This document shows, one piece after another, positions 1 to 10,940 of a stretch of DNA of 64,000 nt. This DNA is from Candidatus Pantoea carbekii (GTDB lineage Bacteria > Pseudomonadota > Gammaproteobacteria > Enterobacterales > Enterobacteriaceae), in contig NZ_CP010907.1 in the NCBI RefSeq assembly GCF_000971765.1, forward strand, positions 1 to 64,000, written 5' to 3'. A program made the position numbers and the translations under genes. The notes under the pieces were generated by a model that saw only the letters and a list, made by a program, of their open reading frames with translations, did not search any database and had not been told where the DNA came from. The number at the start of each line of letters is the position of its first letter. Positions within the stretch are counted from its first letter, which is position 1.

Positions 1-1488
1 ATGAACAAAGAGATCTTAGCTGTAGTAGAAGCCGTTTCTAACGAGAAAGCCCTGCCGCGTGAGAAAATCTTCGAGGCGTTAGAGAGCGCTTTAGCCACTG
101 CGACTAAAAAGAAATATGACCAAGAAATTGATATACGTATTAGTATTAACCGTCGAAGCGGCGATTTTGAGACTTTTCGTCGTTGGCAGGTTGTTGAAAA
201 AGTGATCCAACCAACCCGAGAGATCACTTTAGAAGCAGCTCGTTTTGAAAATAGAGCTTTTAACTTAGGCGATTATGTTGAAGATCAAATTGAATCCGTA
301 ATCTTTGATCGTATTACGACCCAAACTGCTAAACAAATTATTGTGCAGAAAGTTCGTGAAGCTGAACGTGCAATGATACTTGATCAGTTCCGTCAATACA
401 AGGGTAATGTTATTACTGGTGTGGTAAAAAAGGTAAATCGCGACAATATTGTATTAGATCTGGGTAGTAATGCTGAAGCTATAATTATACGAGAAGATAT
501 GTTACCGCGCGAAAATTTTCGTCCAGGTGATCGTATTCGTGGTGTGCTTTATGATTTCCGTTCAGAAACACGCGGTGTACAATTATTTATTACACGTTCT
601 AAACCGGAAATGTTAATTGAATTATTTCGAATTGAAGTACCTGAAATTGGTGAAGAAATTATTGAAATAAAAGCAGCTGCTCGAGATCCAGGCTTACGTG
701 CTAAGATTGCAGTAAAAACAAACGATAGACGTATCGATCCGATAGGGGCTTGCGTTGGCATACGTGGTGGACGTGTACAAGCGGTATCTAATGAGCTTGG
801 TGGAGAACGTATTGATATTATATTATGGGATGACAATCCGGCTCAACTTGTGATTAATGCTATGGCTCCTTCTGATGTAGCGTCAATTGTAGTAGATGAA
901 GATAATCATACTATGGATATTGCTGTTGAAACTCCTAATTTAGCACAAGCAATTGGTCGAAACGGTCAAAATGTACGTTTAGCTTCTCAGCTTAGCGGTT
1001 GGGAATTAAACGTAATGACCGTTGATGATTTAAAAATTAAATATCAAGCTGAAATACATTTAGCAATTGAAATGTTTAAAAAACATCTCAATATTGACGA
1101 AGAGTATGCTACTTTAATTGTAAAAGAAGGCTTTTCTTCATTAGAAGAATTGGCATATGTACCTATTAACGAATTATTAGAAATTAACAGTTTTGATAAA
1201 AAAAGCATTAAAATTTTACGTGAACGCGCAAAAAACGCATTGACTACTTTAGATTTGGCAAAAGAAGAAATACTAGGCGATCAAGAACCCGATGAAGATC
1301 TCGTGAATCTTGACGGTCTCGATCGTGCGTTAGCATATCGTTTAGCGTCAAAAGGTTTATGCACCTTAGAAGCGCTTGCAGAACAGGGTATTGATGACTT
1401 AATAGACATTGAAGGGCTGGATGATGAGAAGGCTGGTGCACTAATTATGGCTGCACGTAATATCTGCTGGTTCGGCGATAATGTGTAA
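1..1488 (+). CDS. nusA: Transcription termination/antitermination factor NusA
   Basis: NusA binds RNA polymerase and nascent RNA and modulates pausing, termination and antitermination. The 495 residues equal the E. coli length. Visible in order are the polymerase-binding N-terminal domain (about 1-130), an S1 domain starting near [20 protein letters not shown], two KH domains ([15 protein letters not shown] and [15 protein letters not shown] are the GxxG-type loops), and two C-terminal acidic helix-hairpin-helix repeats, which are typical of enterobacterial NusA. The window opens exactly on the ATG, so its ribosome site and the usual upstream neighbours (rimP, metY) are outside. infB follows after 14 bases, as in the E. 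coli nusA-infB operon. Nothing is missing. Confidence 0.97.
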   Translation: MNKEILAVVEAVSNEKALPREKIFEALESALATATKKKYDQEIDIRISINRRSGDFETFRRWQVVEKVIQPTREITLEAARFENRAFNLGDYVEDQIESVIFDRITTQTAKQIIVQKVREAERAMILDQFRQYKGNVITGVVKKVNRDNIVLDLGSNAEAIIIREDMLPRENFRPGDRIRGVLYDFRSETRGVQLFITRSKPEMLIELFRIEVPEIGEEIIEIKAAARDPGLRAKIAVKTNDRRIDPIGACVGIRGGRVQAVSNELGGERIDIILWDDNPAQLVINAMAPSDVASIVVDEDNHTMDIAVETPNLAQAIGRNGQNVRLASQLSGWELNVMTVDDLKIKYQAEIHLAIEMFKKHLNIDEEYATLIVKEGFSSLEELAYVPINELLEINSFDKKSIKILRERAKNALTTLDLAKEEILGDQEPDEDLVNLDGLDRALAYRLASKGLCTLEALAEQGIDDLIDIEGLDDEKAGALIMAARNICWFGDNV

Positions 1489-1502
1489 TAACAGGAAGTA
1501 AT

Positions 1503-4157
1503 ATGACAGATGTAACTATCAAATCGCTGGCCGAAGAAATTCAGACTCCAGTCGATCGTTTAATAAAGCAATTTACTAAAGCGGGAATTTTAAAATCCGA
1601 AAACGATATGGTATCTCAGCAAGAAAAAGAAATCTTGCTGCTCCATCTTAATCGGGAGCGTGGTCAAATTGGTTCAAAAAAATTAACGTTACAACGAAAG
1701 ACACGCAGTATCCTAAATATCTCAAGTATCGGGGGTAAAAATAAGTCAGTACAAATTGAAATCCGAAAAAAACGCACATATGTAAAGAGTAATTCAGATC
1801 TTGAAAAAACTTCAGTATCGGGAACACCAATACTGCATAAATCATTAAAAAAACTTGATTTAATTGAAGAAAAAACAAAACTAGAAGCAGAAAAAAAAGC
1901 TAAACGTAACGTATCTGATAAACTAAAGCGCAAAATAATAATACAAAATGAAAAAGGAATTCATCAATCAATCGAAAATGTTAGATCAAATAAATTGCGA
2001 CGTGGTATCGAAATATTTGAGTTAAAACGTAAAGCGGAAGAGGAGTCACATCGTAAGCTAGTAGAAAATACACGTAAAGCAGTTGAGCAAAATCGCCGTC
2101 TTTTTGAATCAAAGTTAGATGAATGGAAAAAATTTGAAGAAAACAATAAAGGTGATTATCATGTAACCACCTCAATTCATGCACGGCAAGCAGAAGATGA
2201 AAATGATCGTGAATTAGAAGCTGCGGGTCGTAGTCGTACTCGTAGCAATAAAACATTACGGTCAGCAAAAAAAAGCAATAAGCACTCAGAAGCTAAAACC
2301 GATCGTGAAGAAGCTCGAGCAGTTAATCGCAGTAGCAAAATCATTAAACATCGCAGACTAAATTCGCTTCAGCAGTCTTTTAATAAGCCAACGCAAATAC
2401 TGAACCGTGATGTAATAATTGGTGAAACAATTACAGTCTCTGAATTAGCTAATAAAATGGCAGTAAAAAGCTCTTTAGTTATTAAAGCAATAATGAAAAT
2501 GGGTACTATGGCTACGATTAATCAACTTATTGATCAAGAAACTGCTCAACTTGTTGCAGAAGAAATGGGTCATAAAGTTATTTTACGTCGCGAGAACGAA
2601 CTAGAAGAAGCGGTAATGGAAGATCGCGATACCAATTGCGAACAAGAAGCTCGTGCACCAGTAGTTACTATCATGGGACATGTTGATCATGGTAAAACTT
2701 CACTTTTAGACTATATAAGATCAACTAAAGTAGCTTCTGGTGAAGCTGGAGGAATTACGCAACATATTGGTGCATATCATGTTGAAACTGAAAATGGAAT
2801 AATTACTTTTCTTGACACACCTGGTCATGCTGCTTTTACAGCTATGAGAGCTCGTGGTGCTCAAGCAACAGATATTGTTATTTTAGTAGTAGCTGCTGAT
2901 GATGGTGTAATGCCTCAAACCGTCGAAGCTATTCAGCATGCGAAAGCAGCTGGTGTTCCAGTAGTAGTAGCTATTAATAAAATTGATAAACTAGAAGCTG
3001 ATCCAGAACGCGTCCAAAACGAACTAACGCACTATGGTATTATACCGGAAAAATGGGGGGGCGAGAATATATTCGTAAATGTTTCTGCAAAAGAAGGTAT
3101 TGGCATTGATGATCTTCTGAATGCAGTGTTATTACAGGCAGAAATGTTAGAATTGACTGCAATTCGTATGGGTATGGCAAAAGGTGTAGTTATTGAGTCT
3201 TTTTTAGATAAAGGTAGAGGTCCAGTTGCTACAGTTTTAGTACGTGAAGGCACGCTGAACAAAGGTGATATTGTTTTATGTGGCCTAGAATATGGTCGTG
3301 TGCGAGCAATGCTTGATGAAATAGGTCGTGAAATTTTAAAAGCCGGTCCTTGTATCCCGGTAGAAATTCTGGGTTTATCTGGTGTTCCTGCAGCAGGTGA
3401 TGAAGTTACTGTAGTAAGAGATGAAAAAAAAGCACGTGAAGTAGCATTATATCGTCAAGGTAAATTTCGTGACGTTAAGCTATCGCGTCAACAAAAATCG
3501 AATTTAGAAAATATGTTTTCTAAAATAGCTGAAGGTGAAATTTCTGAGTTAAATATTGTATTAAAGGCTAATGCGCAAGGTTCTGTAGAAGCCATTTCAG
3601 ATTCTTTATTAAAACTTTCTTCCAACGAAGTAAGGGTAAAGATTATTTGTTCGGGTGTAGGTGGTATTACAGAAACGGATGCAACTTTAGCTGCAGCATC
3701 AAATGCAATTATTCTAGGTTTTAATGTACGTGCCGATTCTGCTGCATGCCGTATTATTGAAATAGAAAACTTAGATTTACGTTATTACTCTGTAATCTAT
3801 ACTTTAATCGATGAGGTAAAAGCTGCAATGAGTGGCATGTTAACTCCGGAGTATAAGCAGCAAATCATTGGTTTAGCCGAAGTACGCAACGTTTTTAAAT
3901 CACCTAAATTCGGTGCTATTGCAGGTTGTATGGTTACTGAAGGTAATATTAAACGTAATAATCCGATACGTATTCTACGCAATAACATAGTCATTTATGA
4001 AGGAGAATTAGAGTCATTACGTCGATTTAAAGATGATGTAAATGAAGTACGCAACAGCATGGAATGTGGTATTGGTATAAAAAATTATAATGATGTTCGA
4101 GTTGGGGATATCATAGAAGTTTTTGAACCAACTGAAATTAAACGTATTATTAATTAG
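1503..4157 (+). CDS. infB: Translation initiation factor IF-2
   Basis: IF-2 is the GTPase that brings initiator tRNA to the 30S subunit and promotes subunit joining. The protein has 884 residues (E. coli 890). The N-terminal IF2N module is followed by a long, Lys/Arg/Glu-rich linker (about 50-300) that has drifted most, a second IF2N-like module (about 305-355), then the G domain with GHVDHGKT near 391, DTPGH near 438 and NKID near 491, and the C-terminal domains that bind fMet-tRNA. A ribosome site (AGGAAG) lies just upstream of ATG. It follows nusA closely and precedes rbfA by 34 bases, so co-transcription is likely. No lesions seen. Confidence 0.97.
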   Translation: MTDVTIKSLAEEIQTPVDRLIKQFTKAGILKSENDMVSQQEKEILLLHLNRERGQIGSKKLTLQRKTRSILNISSIGGKNKSVQIEIRKKRTYVKSNSDLEKTSVSGTPILHKSLKKLDLIEEKTKLEAEKKAKRNVSDKLKRKIIIQNEKGIHQSIENVRSNKLRRGIEIFELKRKAEEESHRKLVENTRKAVEQNRRLFESKLDEWKKFEENNKGDYHVTTSIHARQAEDENDRELEAAGRSRTRSNKTLRSAKKSNKHSEAKTDREEARAVNRSSKIIKHRRLNSLQQSFNKPTQILNRDVIIGETITVSELANKMAVKSSLVIKAIMKMGTMATINQLIDQETAQLVAEEMGHKVILRRENELEEAVMEDRDTNCEQEARAPVVTIMGHVDHGKTSLLDYIRSTKVASGEAGGITQHIGAYHVETENGIITFLDTPGHAAFTAMRARGAQATDIVILVVAADDGVMPQTVEAIQHAKAAGVPVVVAINKIDKLEADPERVQNELTHYGIIPEKWGGENIFVNVSAKEGIGIDDLLNAVLLQAEMLELTAIRMGMAKGVVIESFLDKGRGPVATVLVREGTLNKGDIVLCGLEYGRVRAMLDEIGREILKAGPCIPVEILGLSGVPAAGDEVTVVRDEKKAREVALYRQGKFRDVKLSRQQKSNLENMFSKIAEGEISELNIVLKANAQGSVEAISDSLLKLSSNEVRVKIICSGVGGITETDATLAAASNAIILGFNVRADSAACRIIEIENLDLRYYSVIYTLIDEVKAAMSGMLTPEYKQQIIGLAEVRNVFKSPKFGAIAGCMVTEGNIKRNNPIRILRNNIVIYEGELESLRRFKDDVNEVRNSMECGIGIKNYNDVRVGDIIEVFEPTEIKRIIN

Positions 4158-4191
4158 TCATCAATTAATTAGTTTGATATAATTTACATAA

Positions 4192-4611
4192 ATGAACATG
4201 GAAAAAGAATTTAGCCGTAGGCAGCGTGTTGCACAGGAATTGCATAAAAAAATTGCCTTTATCTTACAAAGAAAAATAAGAGATCCACGTTTAAGAATTA
4301 TGATAACAGTATCTGGTGTTGAGATATCACGTGATTTATCTTATGCCAAAATATTTATTACTTGTTTAAATGAAGAAAATCATAAAGATATTCAAGATAC
4401 TGTTAACGCACTGAAAGAAGCGTCAAGCTATATTCGTATGTTGCTTAGTAAAATAATAAAATTACGAACTGTACCGAAGTTAACTTTTTTTTACGATCCT
4501 TCATTAACTCAAGCAAGATATATGTTAACGCTTATTTCTAATACCATTAAGAATGATATGATACAATGCTCTAGTAGAGCGAGTAGTAGAAACGAAGGAG
4601 GATCAATGTGA
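4192..4611 (+). CDS. rbfA: Ribosome-binding factor A
   Basis: RbfA is a KH-fold factor that binds the 30S subunit during 16S rRNA 5'-end maturation and cold adaptation. The 139 residues compare with 133 in E. coli; the conserved stretch [19 protein letters not shown] at the start and [17 protein letters not shown] in the middle are diagnostic. The start could be the ATG at 4192 or the one at 4198 (MEKEF, matching E. coli MAKEF better); neither has a clear Shine-Dalgarno sequence. Its last codons (TCA ATG TGA) overlap the start region of truB, and its 3' end carries the truB ribosome site and half of a start-codon hairpin, so the two genes are probably translationally coupled. Confidence 0.94.
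   Translation: MNMEKEFSRRQRVAQELHKKIAFILQRKIRDPRLRIMITVSGVEISRDLSYAKIFITCLNEENHKDIQDTVNALKEASSYIRMLLSKIIKLRTVPKLTFFYDPSLTQARYMLTLISNTIKNDMIQCSSRASSRNEGGSM
4595..4601 (+). promoter_or_regulatory. Strong ribosome binding site deciding the GTG start of truB
   Basis: AAGGAGG sits 6 bases before GTG at 4608. It lies inside the end of rbfA. The ATG at 4606 is in the rbfA frame and is followed at once by TGA, so GTG is the only sensible start for truB. Confidence 0.75.
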
Positions 4612-4620
4612 TTGATCCTC
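4598..4620 (+). promoter_or_regulatory. Perfect hairpin with the truB start codon in its loop
   Basis: The arm GAGGATCAAT (4598-4607) is the exact reverse complement of ATTGATCCTC (4611-4620). The three loop bases are GTG, the truB start codon, and the 5' arm includes most of the Shine-Dalgarno sequence. Ribosomes finishing rbfA would open it. This is seen directly; a regulatory role is inference. Confidence 0.6.
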
Positions 4621-5438
4621 ATAGTAACAGTCATAAAATCCATGGTATATTATTAATAGACAAACAGCAAGGTGTTTCGTCTAATACTGTTTTACAAAAA
4701 GTAAAACGTTTGTTTAATATTAGAAAAGCCGGTCACACAGGCGCACTGGATCCATTGGCGACTGGCATGTTACCAATTTGTTTGGGGGACGCTACAAAAT
4801 TTTCCCAATATCTTATTAATTCAGATAAACGTTACCGTGTTATCGCTCGCCTGGGAGAAAGCACTGATACTTTTGATGCTGATGGTAGTATAATCAATAC
4901 ACGTTTTGTTGCAGTGACTCAAAATAAATTGAAAATAGCTTTAGAAAGTTTTCGTGGTAGTATATTACAGGTCCCACCGATGTTTTCAGCACTTAAATAT
5001 CGCGGGCGTCCATTGTATGAATATGCACGTAAACAAATAAAAGTAGAACGTGCAGCACGTCCGATTTTTATATATGAACTATTATTAATTCGATGGAAAT
5101 CTAATGAATTAGAATTAGAAATCCATTGTTCTAAGGGAACTTATATTCGTAGTATTATTGATGATTTAGGTGAAAAGCTAGGTTGTGGAGCTCACGTCAC
5201 TATGCTACGCCGTTTACAAGTATCTCATTACACAACGGAAAAAATGGTTACATTAAAAAAGTTACAAGAGTTGGTTCATAACGCTAATATTCATTCAATT
5301 TCATCTTTAATTGTACTAAATCCATTTCTGCTTCCTATGGATAGTTTAGTTGCAAACTGTCCAGAAATACATTTACAGAAGAGTTTACCAAAGGACAGTA
5401 GAGCAAATAGCAGCAGAGATGGCTCTGTAAATTGTTAA
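4608..5438 (+). CDS. truB: tRNA pseudouridine-55 synthase TruB, C-terminus altered by a frameshift
   Basis: TruB makes pseudouridine 55 in the T-loop of tRNAs. The catalytic core is intact: [19 protein letters not shown] carries the nucleophile Asp48 (same number as E. coli), followed by [14 protein letters not shown] and [19 protein letters not shown]. The start is GTG, fixed by AAGGAGG upstream. The reading frame gives 276 residues against 314 in E. coli and loses similarity after LLPMDS (about residue 245). Downstream in the +1 frame, bases about 5434-5553 encode VWIAESKFKKFIGIAKI, which resembles the E. coli end LVRVTEGENGKFIGMGEID. The C-terminal PUA-like domain is therefore broken by a frameshift. 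The enzyme may still work on its core alone, or the gene may be in decay. Confidence 0.9.
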   Translation: MIDPHSNSHKIHGILLIDKQQGVSSNTVLQKVKRLFNIRKAGHTGALDPLATGMLPICLGDATKFSQYLINSDKRYRVIARLGESTDTFDADGSIINTRFVAVTQNKLKIALESFRGSILQVPPMFSALKYRGRPLYEYARKQIKVERAARPIFIYELLLIRWKSNELELEIHCSKGTYIRSIIDDLGEKLGCGAHVTMLRRLQVSHYTTEKMVTLKKLQELVHNANIHSISSLIVLNPFLLPMDSLVANCPEIHLQKSLPKDSRANSSRDGSVNC

Positions 5439-5553
5439 GCAAGGATTGGTTTGGATTGCGGAAAGCAAATTCAAAAAGTTTATTGGCATAGCTAAAATAA
5501 ATAGACAGTGTTCTATAAGACTTCATATTTTTGCAGCTGAAAGTCAGTTGTGA
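5439..5553 (+). pseudogene. truB: Out-of-frame remainder of the truB 3' end
   Basis: Read in the +1 frame relative to truB, this stretch gives [20 protein letters not shown] and continues to TGA at 5551-5553. It aligns with the last 35 or so residues of E. coli TruB (GLVRVTEGENGKFIGMGEI...). It is separated from the truB frame by a stop at 5436-5438, so it is translated only if a frameshift occurs. Confidence 0.65.
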
Positions 5554-5649
5554 GAATACAGAAGTATTAGCTTTATAGTACCTGGAGCTCCATTATACCA
5601 ACTTTAAATTAAAAGTAGAATCTTTTATTTGGATAAGTGAAGTGTTAAG

Positions 5650-5700
5650 TTAGAGGTTAGCCTTTATTTAATTGATTATTGGAGTTTATTATGTCTCTAA
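5650..5700 (+). promoter_or_regulatory. Possible S15 autoregulatory structure at the rpsO start
   Basis: TTAGAG at 5650-5655 is exactly complementary to CTCTAA at 5695-5700, which lies inside codons 2-4 of rpsO. Pairing would enclose the ribosome site GGAG (5681-5684) and the ATG. In E. coli, S15 represses its own mRNA by stabilising a pseudoknot in this position. The complementarity is seen; the function is inferred from the E. coli system. Confidence 0.35.
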
Positions 5701-5960
5701 GCATAGAAATTAAAAAAGAGATTTTTGTTAAATATGGTCGTAATAGTAATGATAGTGGTTCAACAGAAGTGCAAATTGCTTTGCTTACAGCCCAAATTAA
5801 CCATTTACAAAATCACTTTCATGAACATAAAAAAGATCACCATAGCCGTCGAGGTTTACTGAAAATGGTCTCTCAACGTCGTAAATTATTAGATTATTTA
5901 AAACAAAAAAATGTTATCCGTTATGTAGGATTACTGGAAAAATTGGGTCTACGTCGTTAA
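5691..5960 (+). CDS. rpsO: 30S ribosomal protein S15
   Basis: S15 is a primary binder of the 16S rRNA central domain and also contacts 23S rRNA. The 89 residues equal the E. coli length and the sequence is nearly unchanged ([41 protein letters not shown]). I take the ATG at 5691 rather than the in-frame codon at 5679, because [11 protein letters not shown] matches the family start and GGAG lies 6 bases upstream. It sits between truB and pnp as in E. coli. Complementary bases around its start could form an autoregulatory structure. Confidence 0.97.
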   Translation: MSLSIEIKKEIFVKYGRNSNDSGSTEVQIALLTAQINHLQNHFHEHKKDHHSRRGLLKMVSQRRKLLDYLKQKNVIRYVGLLEKLGLRR

Positions 5961-6031
5961 ATATCTATTTATATTCAGTATTATATTCGATGTTTAAAAA
6001 CTATTTTTAAAAATTATTATTGTTTTTAATG

Positions 6032-6111
6032 AGGTGCTGCACAGCTAGTAATAAGGTTATATTACGAAGACAAATTTTAAAAGCTGTCATAAGTCGCCAG
6101 AGTTAGCACCT
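6032..6111 (+). promoter_or_regulatory. pnp leader stem-loop, likely RNase III/PNPase autoregulation element
   Basis: AGGTGCT (6032-6038) pairs perfectly with AGCACCT (6105-6111), and inside it ACAGCT (6041-6046) pairs with AGCTGT (6082-6087). This makes a long imperfect stem directly upstream of pnp. In E. coli the pnp leader forms a long hairpin that RNase III cuts, after which PNPase removes the 5' fragment and represses its own synthesis. RNase III (rnc) is encoded at 58 kb in this window. Structure is seen; the mechanism is by analogy. Confidence 0.6.
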
Positions 6112-6177
6112 AAAGATCGGTAATATACCCCGAGCTAGAATGGGCTTTGCCCTCCCCAGAATTTAAGGATTTAAATT

Positions 6178-8328
6178 TTGTTGAATTCGATCTTGCGTAC
6201 ATTTCAATATGGTCAGCATACTGTCACGCTGGAAACTGGTATAATGGCACGTCAAGCCACGGCTTCTGTAATGGCTAGTATGGACGATACAGCAGTTTTT
6301 GTGACAATTGTTGTTCAGAAAAAGACAAAACCAAGCCAAGATTTTTTCCCATTAATGGTTAACTATCAAGAACGTGCCTATGCTGCTGGTCGTATTCCAG
6401 GTAATTTTTTTCGTCGTGAAGGCCGTCCTAATGAAGGTGAAATTTTGATTGCACGGCTGATTGATCGACCTGTTCGTCCCCTTTTTCCTGAAGGTTTCAT
6501 GAATGAAGTTCAAATTATTGCTACTGTAGTATCTGTAAACCCTCAGGTGAATCCGGATATCATTGCGATGATTGGTGTGTCTAGTGCATTGTCAATATCA
6601 GGCATCCCATTTAATGGTCCTTTTGGTTCAGCTCGTGTAGGATACATCAATAATCAATATGTACTGAATCCGATTGCTGATGAACTTAAACAATCTCGCT
6701 TAGATTTAGTGGTTGCTGGTACACAGAATGCGGTCTTGATGGTAGAATCAGAAGCTGATTTACTTACAGAAGATCAAATGTTAGATGCTATAGTTTTTGG
6801 TCATTCACAGCAGCAAGTTGTTATTGAAAATATTAAGGAATTTGTAAAGCAAATTGATAAACCACAATGGAACTGGCAGCCCGAAGTAATTACTAACAAT
6901 GATCTTAATATGCGTGTTGCTATGTTAGCTGAAGCACGCATTAGTAAGGCTTATCGCATTACTAATAAAAAAGAACGTTCTATGCAGCTTGAATTAATTA
7001 AAAATGACACTATTTCGTCATTTTCAGCGGAAGATGAAACAGTAGATGATATCAAAATTACTAACATAATACATAAATTAGAAAAAAAGGTAGTTCGTTC
7101 TCGCATTTTAAAGGGTGAGCCACGCATTGATGGTCGAGAAAAAGATATGATTCGTAGTCTTGATATACGAACTGGCGTGTTACCTCGTACACATGGTTCT
7201 TCTCTTTTTACTCGTGGTGAAACACAGGCATTAGTTATTGCTACTTTAGGTAGTCCGCGTGATGCTCAAACTATAGACGAGTTAATGGGTGAACGTAGTG
7301 ATGGATTCCTTGTACATTACAATTTTCCTCCATACTCTGTAGGTGAAACAGGTGTGATTAGCTCACCAAAGCGTCGTGAAATCGGACATGGTCGTTTAGT
7401 TAAACGTAGCATTTTTCCAGTCATGCCAAAACAGGAAGAATTTCAGTATACTGTGCGTCTAGTATCTGAAATTACTGAATCTAATGGTTCTTCTTCTATG
7501 GCGTCTGTTTGTGGCGCTTCTCTAGCATTAATGGATGCAGGTGTACCTATTAAAGCTGCTGTAGCAGGCATTGCTATGGGATTAGTAAAAGAAGGGGAGA
7601 CATTTGTAGTACTATCTGATATTCTTAGCGACGAGGATCATCTTGGTGATATGGATTTTAAAGTGGCTGGTAGTCGTGACGGTCTCACTGCATTACAGAT
7701 GGATATTAAAATTCCGGGTATCACTCGTGAAATCATGCAAATCGCTCTTCATCAAGCTAGGGGTGCCCGTTTACATCTTCTGAGTGTAATGGATAAAGCA
7801 ATTAGTATTCCACGTCAAGAAATCTCAGAATTTGCACCACAAATCTATACTATAAAGATTAATCCTAATAAGATTAAAGACGTTATAGGCAAGGGTGGTT
7901 CTGTTATTCGAGCTTTGACTGAAGAAACGAATAGTATCATTGAAATTGAAGATGATGGCACCGTAAAAATTGTAGCGAATAATAAAATAAAGGCACACGA
8001 TGCTATACATCGAATTGAAGAAATTACTTCAGATATTGAAGTAGGTCGTATTCATTCTGGTAAGGTTACACGCATAGTTGATTTCGGTGCCTTTGTAATG
8101 ATAGCTAACGGCAAAGAAGGTTTAGTTCATATTTCACAAATTGCTAGAAAACGTATTGATAAAGTTACAGATTATTTAAAAATGGGCCAGCAAGTACTAG
8201 TAAAAGTAATGGAGGTGGACCGCCAAGGACGTGTTCGTCTTAGCATTAAAGAAGCAACAGATCCAATGAAAATGGAGACAATTATTGCTTCATCCAATAT
8301 GGTCGACTCATTGGAAGTAAAACAGTAA
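6178..8328 (+). CDS. pnp: Polyribonucleotide nucleotidyltransferase (PNPase)
   Basis: PNPase is the phosphorolytic 3'-5' exoribonuclease of the degradosome. The protein has 716 residues (E. coli 711). Two RNase PH-like domains are clear (first with [20 protein letters not shown], second with [19 protein letters not shown] and [13 protein letters not shown]), then a KH domain ([20 protein letters not shown], about 560-600) and an S1 domain ([20 protein letters not shown], about 622-690). The start is TTG at 6178, giving MLNS as in E. coli MLNP, whose pnp also starts with TTG; AAGGA lies 9 bases upstream. The E. coli neighbour nlpI, normally between pnp and deaD, is missing. Confidence 0.97.
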   Translation: MLNSILRTFQYGQHTVTLETGIMARQATASVMASMDDTAVFVTIVVQKKTKPSQDFFPLMVNYQERAYAAGRIPGNFFRREGRPNEGEILIARLIDRPVRPLFPEGFMNEVQIIATVVSVNPQVNPDIIAMIGVSSALSISGIPFNGPFGSARVGYINNQYVLNPIADELKQSRLDLVVAGTQNAVLMVESEADLLTEDQMLDAIVFGHSQQQVVIENIKEFVKQIDKPQWNWQPEVITNNDLNMRVAMLAEARISKAYRITNKKERSMQLELIKNDTISSFSAEDETVDDIKITNIIHKLEKKVVRSRILKGEPRIDGREKDMIRSLDIRTGVLPRTHGSSLFTRGETQALVIATLGSPRDAQTIDELMGERSDGFLVHYNFPPYSVGETGVISSPKRREIGHGRLVKRSIFPVMPKQEEFQYTVRLVSEITESNGSSSMASVCGASLALMDAGVPIKAAVAGIAMGLVKEGETFVVLSDILSDEDHLGDMDFKVAGSRDGLTALQMDIKIPGITREIMQIALHQARGARLHLLSVMDKAISIPRQEISEFAPQIYTIKINPNKIKDVIGKGGSVIRALTEETNSIIEIEDDGTVKIVANNKIKAHDAIHRIEEITSDIEVGRIHSGKVTRIVDFGAFVMIANGKEGLVHISQIARKRIDKVTDYLKMGQQVLVKVMEVDRQGRVRLSIKEATDPMKMETIIASSNMVDSLEVKQ

Positions 8329-8869
8329 TATTTTAGCTAGTTTTTATCTTGTGATGATAGTACAACAATATATTTAAATTTTATTGTTTATTTGTCTTAT
8401 AAAACTTGAAATTCCCTTAGTGCGACTTATATATGCATTGATTGACATCGTTATAATGTATTTTAAAAAATTCTTACAATCCCTTCCTATTAATTTCTTA
8501 CTCTATTTTGTTAAATACAAAGCAGAGTAAGAGAGCATTGAATAACAACATGTTAATAAAATAGTTTAAAATTGCTAGAATTAGGTATAAGAGATAAAAT
8601 TTCGTTTAGTTTTTGAACTTTGAAACTAATGTATTCTTGATATTAGTTTTAATTAAAAAATAACTTTACTTCAGCATAATATATACCATTTAATTCCAAT
8701 GGTTAAAAAAAAACAAAAAATATTTATTAAATTTAATCAGTTAGTAACCGATGAGTTTTAATGTACTAATTCAATTCGAGGTTCTAAAAAAATAGTTTTC
8801 TATATTAGTCGTAATTTTAAGATTATTTATTCAAATTAGCTGATGCAATCTAAGAGGTAAGTATAGTAA
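8329..8869. other. Noncoding gap where E. coli has nlpI
   Basis: 541 AT-rich bases between pnp and deaD. In E. coli the lipoprotein gene nlpI lies here. I find no lipobox or TPR-like remnant. The only structure is the hairpin at 8497-8531. The deaD ribosome site AAGAGGTAAG is at the far end. Confidence 0.5.
8497..8531. repeat. Inverted repeat between pnp and deaD
   Basis: CTTACTCT (8497-8504) is the exact reverse complement of AGAGTAAG (8524-8531), and within the loop TTTGT pairs with ACAAA. There is no run of T on either side, so it is not a standard terminator. It might be an mRNA-stabilising or processing hairpin, or a relic of the lost nlpI locus. Confidence 0.5.
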
Positions 8870-10642
8870 ATGGTTGATGTAAAAATTAGTTTTGTTGATT
8901 TAGGTCTTAAAGAATCCATTATATCAGCTCTAAAGGATATGGGATATTTAAAACCTTCTCCAATTCAGCTTGAATGTATTCCATACCTGCTTTCTGGACG
9001 CGATGTTCTTGGCATGGCACAGACTGGGAGTGGTAAAACAGCTGCTTTTTCTTTACCGTTAATGAATAATATTGATGTTTCTATTAAAGCACCACAGATT
9101 CTTATATTAGTACCAACTCGTGAGTTAGCAATACAATTAGCAGAAGCCTGTAGAAAATTTTCTAAATATATTCAAGGGCTTAAAGTATTAGCTATATATG
9201 GTGGTCAACGTTATGATATACAGTTACGTTCATTACGTCAGGGACCACAAATTATTGTAGGTACGCCGGGTCGTTTACTTGATCATCTTAAACGCAATAC
9301 ATTAGACCTTTCGAATTTGTGTGGAGTAGTATTAGATGAAGCTGATGAAATGCTTCGCATGGGATTTATAGAAGATGTTGAAAGTATTATGACAAAAATG
9401 CCCGCAGAACATCAGACGGCTTTGTTCTCCGCTACAATGCCTGAAGTTATTCGCCGTATAACTAAACGTTTTATGAACGATCCATATGAAGTACGCATTC
9501 AATCAAATAGTACTACTGATCCAAATATTTCACAGTATTACTGGACGGCATACGGTTCTAAAAAAGACGCTTTGGTACGTTTTTTAGAAACAGAAAAATT
9601 TGATGCTGCTATAATCTTTGTGCGTACACAGAATGCAACATTAGAAGTTAATGAAGTGTTAGAGCGTAATGGGTTCAACAGTGCTGCATTAAACGGTGAT
9701 ATGAATCAAACGCTACGTGAACAGACAGTGACGCGTTTAAAAGATGGACGGATTGATATCCTTATAGCTACTGATGTAGCGGCTCGTGGGTTAGATGTAG
9801 AACGTATTAGTTTAGTTATCAATTATGATATTCCAATAGATGCACAATCTTATATTCATCGAATTGGACGTACAGGCCGTGCTGGTCGTACTGGTCGTGC
9901 ACTCTCGTTTGTTGAAAATCGTGAGCGGCGTTTACTACGTAATATTGAATATATTATGAAATTAACTATTCCAGAAGTCGAATTACCAAATGCAGAACTA
10001 TTATGTCAACTTCGTTTAGAACACTTTACAGCTAAAATTCAAAAACAGTTAGTAAGTGATGATTTGCATTTGTATGGTGAACTTTTAAAAAAAATTCAAT
10101 TACAAGGACATTTGCAAGATATAGAAATTTTAGCCGCTGCACTAATGAAAATAGCACAACAGAATCGTCCGCTTATTTTACCACCTGATATACCACGTTC
10201 GCAACATCGTGAATTTTATCATCGTAACAAAAAACGTCAAAATTCATCTGGTATGCGTAGTGTTACACGTACACGTTATGCTGCTCGTCAGAATCGTCGA
10301 GAACGTCATGATGTTTCTGAAATGCAGTTATATCGCTTAGAAGTAGGCCGTAACGATGGAGTAGAAGTACGCCATATTGTGGGTGCAATTGCTAATGAAG
10401 GTGACATTAATAGCCGTTATATTGGTCATATTAGATTATTTAGTACACATTCTACCATTGAGCTAAGTAAAGGTATTTCTGGAGAAGTTTTACAGAATTT
10501 TACTCATACACGTATTCTTAATAAACAAATGAATATAAAATTAATAGGTGATGTGCCACAATATACAAAAAATGAACGGCGAAACCGTAAACATGACAGT
10601 GAACAACGACGTTTAGGACGACGATCATGGAGGAATTCATAA
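8870..10642 (+). CDS. deaD: ATP-dependent RNA helicase DeaD (CsdA)
   Basis: This DEAD-box helicase acts in cold-shock ribosome assembly and mRNA decay. The 590 residues (E. coli 629) show Q motif [10 protein letters not shown], motif [12 protein letters not shown], Ia PTRELA, motif [14 protein letters not shown], motif III SATMPEV, motif [11 protein letters not shown] and motif [15 protein letters not shown]-terminal RNA-binding (DbpA-like) domain follows ([20 protein letters not shown], about 480-555). The Arg/Gly-rich tail of the E. coli protein is shorter here. The ATG at 8870 has AAGAGG about 12 bases upstream. It stands alone after the missing nlpI. Confidence 0.96.
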   Translation: MVDVKISFVDLGLKESIISALKDMGYLKPSPIQLECIPYLLSGRDVLGMAQTGSGKTAAFSLPLMNNIDVSIKAPQILILVPTRELAIQLAEACRKFSKYIQGLKVLAIYGGQRYDIQLRSLRQGPQIIVGTPGRLLDHLKRNTLDLSNLCGVVLDEADEMLRMGFIEDVESIMTKMPAEHQTALFSATMPEVIRRITKRFMNDPYEVRIQSNSTTDPNISQYYWTAYGSKKDALVRFLETEKFDAAIIFVRTQNATLEVNEVLERNGFNSAALNGDMNQTLREQTVTRLKDGRIDILIATDVAARGLDVERISLVINYDIPIDAQSYIHRIGRTGRAGRTGRALSFVENRERRLLRNIEYIMKLTIPEVELPNAELLCQLRLEHFTAKIQKQLVSDDLHLYGELLKKIQLQGHLQDIEILAAALMKIAQQNRPLILPPDIPRSQHREFYHRNKKRQNSSGMRSVTRTRYAARQNRRERHDVSEMQLYRLEVGRNDGVEVRHIVGAIANEGDINSRYIGHIRLFSTHSTIELSKGISGEVLQNFTHTRILNKQMNIKLIGDVPQYTKNERRNRKHDSEQRRLGRRSWRNS

Positions 10643-10940
10643 AAATAAAGTATTGTTATTTATAAATGGATATAGGTAGTTATTTATATTTTTTAATATG
10701 GAAATAAACTAAGATAAAAGTTAAAAATTAAAGTTAAATCTTATGCTTTAATAAAAATATTAACTTGCAGATTATTATTGATATTTCTATTTTCTACTGT
10801 AGGTAAAGATAAAATTCTTTCTAAAAATAAAATGTATATCTTAAATATGATCGGATGATATTCTTTATATTTACGAACTAACAATATATTAAGTAATATT
10901 GTTGTTCTTTTTTGATTGAATTTTATCAAAGGTATTTAAT
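10643..10940. other. Short noncoding gap between deaD and yhbP
   Basis: 298 AT-rich bases with no coding signal that I recognise. No convincing terminator is seen after deaD. Confidence 0.4.
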
